The notes under the pieces were generated by a model, which did not search any database, was not told the origin of the DNA, and worked only from the letters and a program-made list of their open reading frames with translations. The translations under genes and the position numbers were made by a program. Shown here piece by piece: positions 7,432 through 9,539 of a DNA stretch of 9,539 nt. Origin of the DNA: Minisyncoccota bacterium (lineage in GTDB: Bacteria; Patescibacteriota; Microgenomatia; Levybacterales; UBA12049); assembly GCA_025449795.1 (NCBI GenBank), contig JANWIQ010000038.1:1-9539 (forward strand), read 5' to 3'. Within the stretch, counting starts at the first letter, position 1. Each line of letters opens with the position of its first letter.

Positions 7432-8287
7432 AGGTAGAAATTAGATATTTGTTGTGTGACAATTTTCCTATAACAATAAGTATTCTTGCCTTAAGTTTGA
7501 GTATACAGGTAAGAACCCCTACCTGCCAAGACGGATAATGTTTTTTATACAAAAATACCAATCCTTTGTAGATATTCACAATCGCAAAAGTCTTATTACT
7601 GCTTCCTTGTCCTTTGTGCATTACCGACACAAAAGGGTAAAAAAAGGTAAGCAGACCCGCTTTTTTGAAGCGGAAGCACAAGTCTACATCCTCAACATAC
7701 ATAAAAAGATTTTGGTCAAATCCTCCTATTTTTTCAAATATATTTTTTCTCACCATCATGCATCCCCCACTTACCCAGTCAACTTTGCGTATTTCCCGAG
7801 GACTATTATAGATAAGCCCAAATCGCTGCAATCCGAAAAGCATAAGTGTCACATTGAAAAGATGATAGAATTTTCCTGCGGATGCTTGCGGAGTCCTATC
7901 TTCGTTCTCCATTCTTCCACCCAAATTCCCCACATACGGACGGCTGTCCATGAAATCTATCATTCCCATAAATCCCGTATCCAAAACCTGTGTGTCATTA
8001 TTTAAAAAGAGCAAATATTCCCCTTTGCTCTTCTCTGCTCCAAGATTACATCCTTTGCCAAATCCTGCGTTTTCTGTATTTGCAATGAGGGTAACTGCTT
8101 CCCATTTCTTTTTTTTGATCTCCTTGGTAAGATATGCAACAGATCCGTCTTTGGACAAATTATCCACAATAATAATTTCAAATTCCCCTTTTTCCAATTG
8201 TTTTTTATATTGCCTATATAAAGATGTGACACAAGCAATAGTGAGCTCTTTTCTTTTGTAATTGAGTAAAATAACAGAAAGTCGCAT
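7403..8287 (-). CDS. GT2-family glycosyltransferase (rhamnosyltransferase-like)
   Basis: A 294-residue GT-A enzyme of the same subgroup as the GT2 at 772-1698. SVILLNYKRKELTIACVTSL (4-23) and IIIVDNLSKDGS (38-49) form the nucleotide site. NAGFGKGCNLGAE (73-85) and LLFLNNDT (92-99) provide the metal-binding motif. WVSGGCMMVRK (171-181), then MYVEDVDLCFRFKKAG (196-211) with the ED catalytic motif, follow. Length is ordinary and no membrane segment is clear, apart from a mildly hydrophobic C-terminal stretch (256-274). The start ATG at 8287 is 7 bp after the acetyltransferase stop, with no recognisable Shine-Dalgarno, so translation may depend on coupling. Its 3' end overlaps the fusion gene by 29 bp. 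No repeat inserts are present. Likely role: adding one sugar of the repeat unit; specificity unknown. Confidence 0.93.
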   Translation of the reverse strand: MRLSVILLNYKRKELTIACVTSLYRQYKKQLEKGEFEIIIVDNLSKDGSVAYLTKEIKKKKWEAVTLIANTENAGFGKGCNLGAEKSKGEYLLFLNNDTQVLDTGFMGMIDFMDSRPYVGNLGGRMENEDRTPQASAGKFYHLFNVTLMLFGLQRFGLIYNSPREIRKVDWVSGGCMMVRKNIFEKIGGFDQNLFMYVEDVDLCFRFKKAGLLTFFYPFVSVMHKGQGSSNKTFAIVNIYKGLVFLYKKHYPSWQVGVLTCILKLKARILIVIGKLSHNKYLISTYEEALSIFR

Positions 8288-8294
8288 AACACGT

Positions 8295-8849
8295 TTATCG
8301 AAACCAGGCAGCTCTTTTTAGTTTGTATAAAGGGTTTGTATTCATTCGTTTTCCAATTTCCTTTGCCGGAACTCCTCCAGCTATGGTAAATGGAGTAATA
8401 TCTTTTGTTACCACAGCTCCTGCACCAACAACCGCACCTTTTCCTATCGTCACTCCAGGTAAAATAATTGCTCGCGGACCAATAAATACGTAATCTTCTA
8501 TGACAACTGGCGCGTGTATTGCGTGAAAGTCTTCACTATGTATATCGTGCTCACTGTTGTATACCATGACCTCGGAAGCAATATCGACATGGCTACCAAT
8601 AGTCAACCGGTCCCTCCCATCAAGCACAGCTTTTTCTCCTATAATCGTGTCTTCTCCTATAGAAATATTTGTAGGATCATACAAAACAGTATGCATATGG
8701 AGAGCACTTCCTTTCCCTATTTTCATCCCTGCCAACCGATAGAAAAATCTTCTCACGTGATGCAAAGGGATATATCCCACGCAATGGAGCACCCACACAA
8801 CGAATTCCAGTGATACGGTATTCATCCTTCGAATTATTTTATTCATCAT
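8295..8849 (-). CDS. Left-handed beta-helix (hexapeptide) acyltransferase, sugar O-acetyltransferase-like
   Basis: A 184-residue member of the WbbJ/maltose-galactoside O-acetyltransferase group, expected to move an acetyl group from acetyl-CoA to a sugar. A hydrophobic helix (about 11-29) precedes the repeats. Hexapeptide turns run from MKIGKG (42-47) through NISIGEDTIIGEKAVLDG (61-78), LTIGSHVDIAS (82-92) and, after an excursion, VVIEDYVFIGPRAIILPG (115-132), TIGKGAVVGAGAVVTKD (134-150) and IAGGVPAKEIG (156-166). The loop NSEHDIHSEDF (98-108) carries the family's catalytic His, probably His101. I kept the tandem ATG pair at 8849/8846, although no Shine-Dalgarno precedes it. The ATG at 8825 (Met9) has GAAGG directly against it, which is too close to help. 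In this cluster it probably acetylates the glycan or its precursor. A trimer is expected from the family. Confidence 0.92.
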   Translation of the reverse strand: MMNKIIRRMNTVSLEFVVWVLHCVGYIPLHHVRRFFYRLAGMKIGKGSALHMHTVLYDPTNISIGEDTIIGEKAVLDGRDRLTIGSHVDIASEVMVYNSEHDIHSEDFHAIHAPVVIEDYVFIGPRAIILPGVTIGKGAVVGAGAVVTKDITPFTIAGGVPAKEIGKRMNTNPLYKLKRAAWFR

Positions 8850-8917
8850 TAAATTGTTAAATGGCTACATTGTCGTCAATAAATCCAAAACTCTAACAAT
8901 TTAACAATATAGCAATT
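8844..8917. repeat. Octamer repeat arrays in inverted orientation filling the intergenic gap
   Basis: Three 8-bp units of TAACAATT type run at 8894-8917. Units of the opposite orientation (AATTGTTA, AATGGCTA and diverged copies) run at 8844-8875. Eleven bases are exactly inverted (8849-8859 against 8894-8904), so a weak AT-rich stem with a 34-nt loop is possible. The stop codon of the upstream GT4 (TAA, 8917-8919) and the ATG of the acetyltransferase (8847-8849) lie at the two edges. The only intergenic stretch over 20 bp in the window is therefore almost wholly repeat. I see no convincing terminator (no T-run) or promoter. Confidence 0.7.
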
Positions 8918-9539
8918 TATCCATTAGTTTTTGCAATACTTTGCAAAACATCCAAGGTTTGTCTGGCCGCTTTTTCCCAAGAAAACTTTTTTATATGTGC
9001 ATAGCCTTTTTGTACCATATTTTTTCTTAGTTTTTCGTCTCCTATCACTTTTTCTATTTTTTCTGCTATATCTGCAACATTTTCGGGGTCTACATACTCT
9101 GCGGCATCCCCGCCCGCCTCAGGAAGGCTACTCACATTACTGGTAATAACAGGACACCCATACTGCATTGCTTCCACTACCGGCAGGCCAAAACCTTCAT
9201 ACAAACTGGGCAATACATAGCAAAGCGCATTTTTGTACAGGCTTGGCAAATCATCAGAAGGGACAAAGTCCAAAAATTTCACACTATCTTCTACCCCATA
9301 TTTTTTGGGCGCTGCCAAAATTTCTTCATACAGCCATCCCTTTTTGCCTACTATGACTAATGCTAAATTTTCTATTTTAGGTTTTACGTTTTTAGTTTTA
9401 AGTTTCGCAAATGCCTCTATGAGCCTTGCCACATTCTTCCTCGGCTGCAGTGTCCCCACAAAAAGAATATAATTCTCTCCAATTCCATAGGTATGCTGTA
9501 GTTCTTTTACGTTTTTCATTTTAAGTTTTACGTTTTCTC
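8917..9539 (-). CDS. GT4-family glycosyltransferase, C-terminal half; 5' end cut by the window edge
   Basis: The C-terminal Rossmann domain of a GT-B glycosyltransferase. The frame stays open to base 9539, so the ATG at 9519 is almost certainly internal and the N-domain lies outside the window. Residues counted from that Met: YILFVGTLQPRKNVARLIEA (17-36), LVIVGKKGWLYEEIL (54-68) and VKFLDFVPSDDLPSLY (80-95). LPSLYEGFGLPVVEAMQYG (103-121) holds the complete EX7E motif (Glu108 and Glu116). SSLPEAGGDAAEYVDP (130-145) precedes the closing helices. The pattern matches MtfB-like mannosyltransferases and resembles the GT4 at 1-775. Oddities: heptamer arrays encode the linker before YILFVG (upstream of about residue 6) and residues 39-50 before LVIVG. 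It ends in TAA at 8917, at the edge of the intergenic repeat. Active as far as can be seen; sugar unknown. Confidence 0.92.
   Translation of the reverse strand, partial: ENVKLKMKNVKELQHTYGIGENYILFVGTLQPRKNVARLIEAFAKLKTKNVKPKIENLALVIVGKKGWLYEEILAAPKKYGVEDSVKFLDFVPSDDLPSLYKNALCYVLPSLYEGFGLPVVEAMQYGCPVITSNVSSLPEAGGDAAEYVDPENVADIAEKIEKVIGDEKLRKNMVQKGYAHIKKFSWEKAARQTLDVLQSIAKTNG
9374..9405. repeat. Heptamer tandem array (GTTTTAN units) in the GT4 loop before the LVIVG strand
   Basis: The plus-strand units ATTTTAG, GTTTTAC, GTTTTTA, GTTTTAA and a partial GTTT are contiguous from 9374. They encode residues about 39-49 (KLKTKNVKPKI, counted from the Met at 9519). This is the same loop that holds the array at 2130-2157 in the second GT4 and the palindrome at 19-88 in the third. 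Confidence 0.82.
9504..9538. repeat. Heptamer tandem array, five units of the same family, in the GT4 linker
   Basis: The plus-strand units CTTTTAC, GTTTTTC, ATTTTAA, GTTTTAC and GTTTTCT run contiguously from 9504 to 9538 and may continue beyond the window. It shares most of a 24-base stretch with the array at 9381-9404. It is read in frame as NVKLKMKNVK, just ahead of the C-domain of the GT4. Confidence 0.82.

Noticed and set aside
7538..8005. Plus-strand 155-codon open frame
   Set aside because: It lies wholly inside the GT2 gene on the other strand, has no recognisable family features, and the GT2 carries full catalytic motifs.
8849..8877. Promoter with a TTGACG -35 box on the minus strand before the acetyltransferase gene
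   Set aside because: At 17-bp spacing the -10 position reads CAATTT, which is poor, and the start codon would follow almost at once; the bases are explained as repeat units.
8849..8904. Rho-independent terminator from the 11-bp inverted repeat
   Set aside because: The stem is entirely AT-rich with one G-C pair per side, the loop is 34 nt, and there is no T-run on the coding strand.
9517..9519. ATG at 9519 as the start of the GT4 gene at 8917-9539
   Set aside because: The frame stays open through the window edge, a GT4 needs an N-domain of about 170 residues ahead of this point, and the ATG lies inside a heptamer array.

Overview
The window is one tightly packed, entirely minus-strand cluster of cell-surface polysaccharide genes, read from position 9539 down to 1. 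There are eight genes and almost no intergenic DNA. In transcription order they are: a GT4 glycosyltransferase (5' end outside the window), a hexapeptide-repeat acetyltransferase, a GT2 glycosyltransferase, a very large membrane protein that joins an O-antigen ligase/polymerase-like half to a GT-C glycosyltransferase half, a second GT-C (GT39/PMT-like) membrane glycosyltransferase, a second GT4, a second GT2, and a third GT4 (3' end outside the window). The last gene (1-775) is easily missed because it runs off the edge, but its frame is open from an ATG at 775 to base 1.

The DNA is AT-rich, TGA is an ordinary stop (three ATGA stop/start overlaps), and dispersed short repeats lie inside genes. 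This would fit an uncultivated small-genome bacterium such as a Patescibacteria/CPR member (Microgenomates- or Parcubacteria-like). That is inference from style and protein resemblance; there is no marker gene here. Use of TGA as stop argues against Gracilibacteria/Absconditabacteria, which recode it.

How the genes could work together: GT2 and GT4 enzymes add sugars to a lipid-linked glycan on the cytoplasmic face, the hexapeptide enzyme acetylates a sugar, and the multi-pass GT-C and ligase/polymerase-like proteins use polyprenyl-linked donors at the outer face to polymerise, decorate or transfer the glycan. The exact sugar and acceptor cannot be read from the sequence.

The most unusual signal is a set of short tandem arrays with a strict 7-bp period inside all three GT4 genes, read through in frame. 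They recur at two equivalent places in the fold: the linker just before the first beta strand of the C-terminal domain, and the loop before that domain's next conserved strand (the LVIVG-like strand). Repeat families of unrelated sequence occupy the same sites, and in one gene a 70-bp palindromic element takes the second site. The GT2 and membrane genes have no such inserts. The only intergenic region over 20 bp (8850-8916) is itself made of 8-bp repeat units in inverted orientation.
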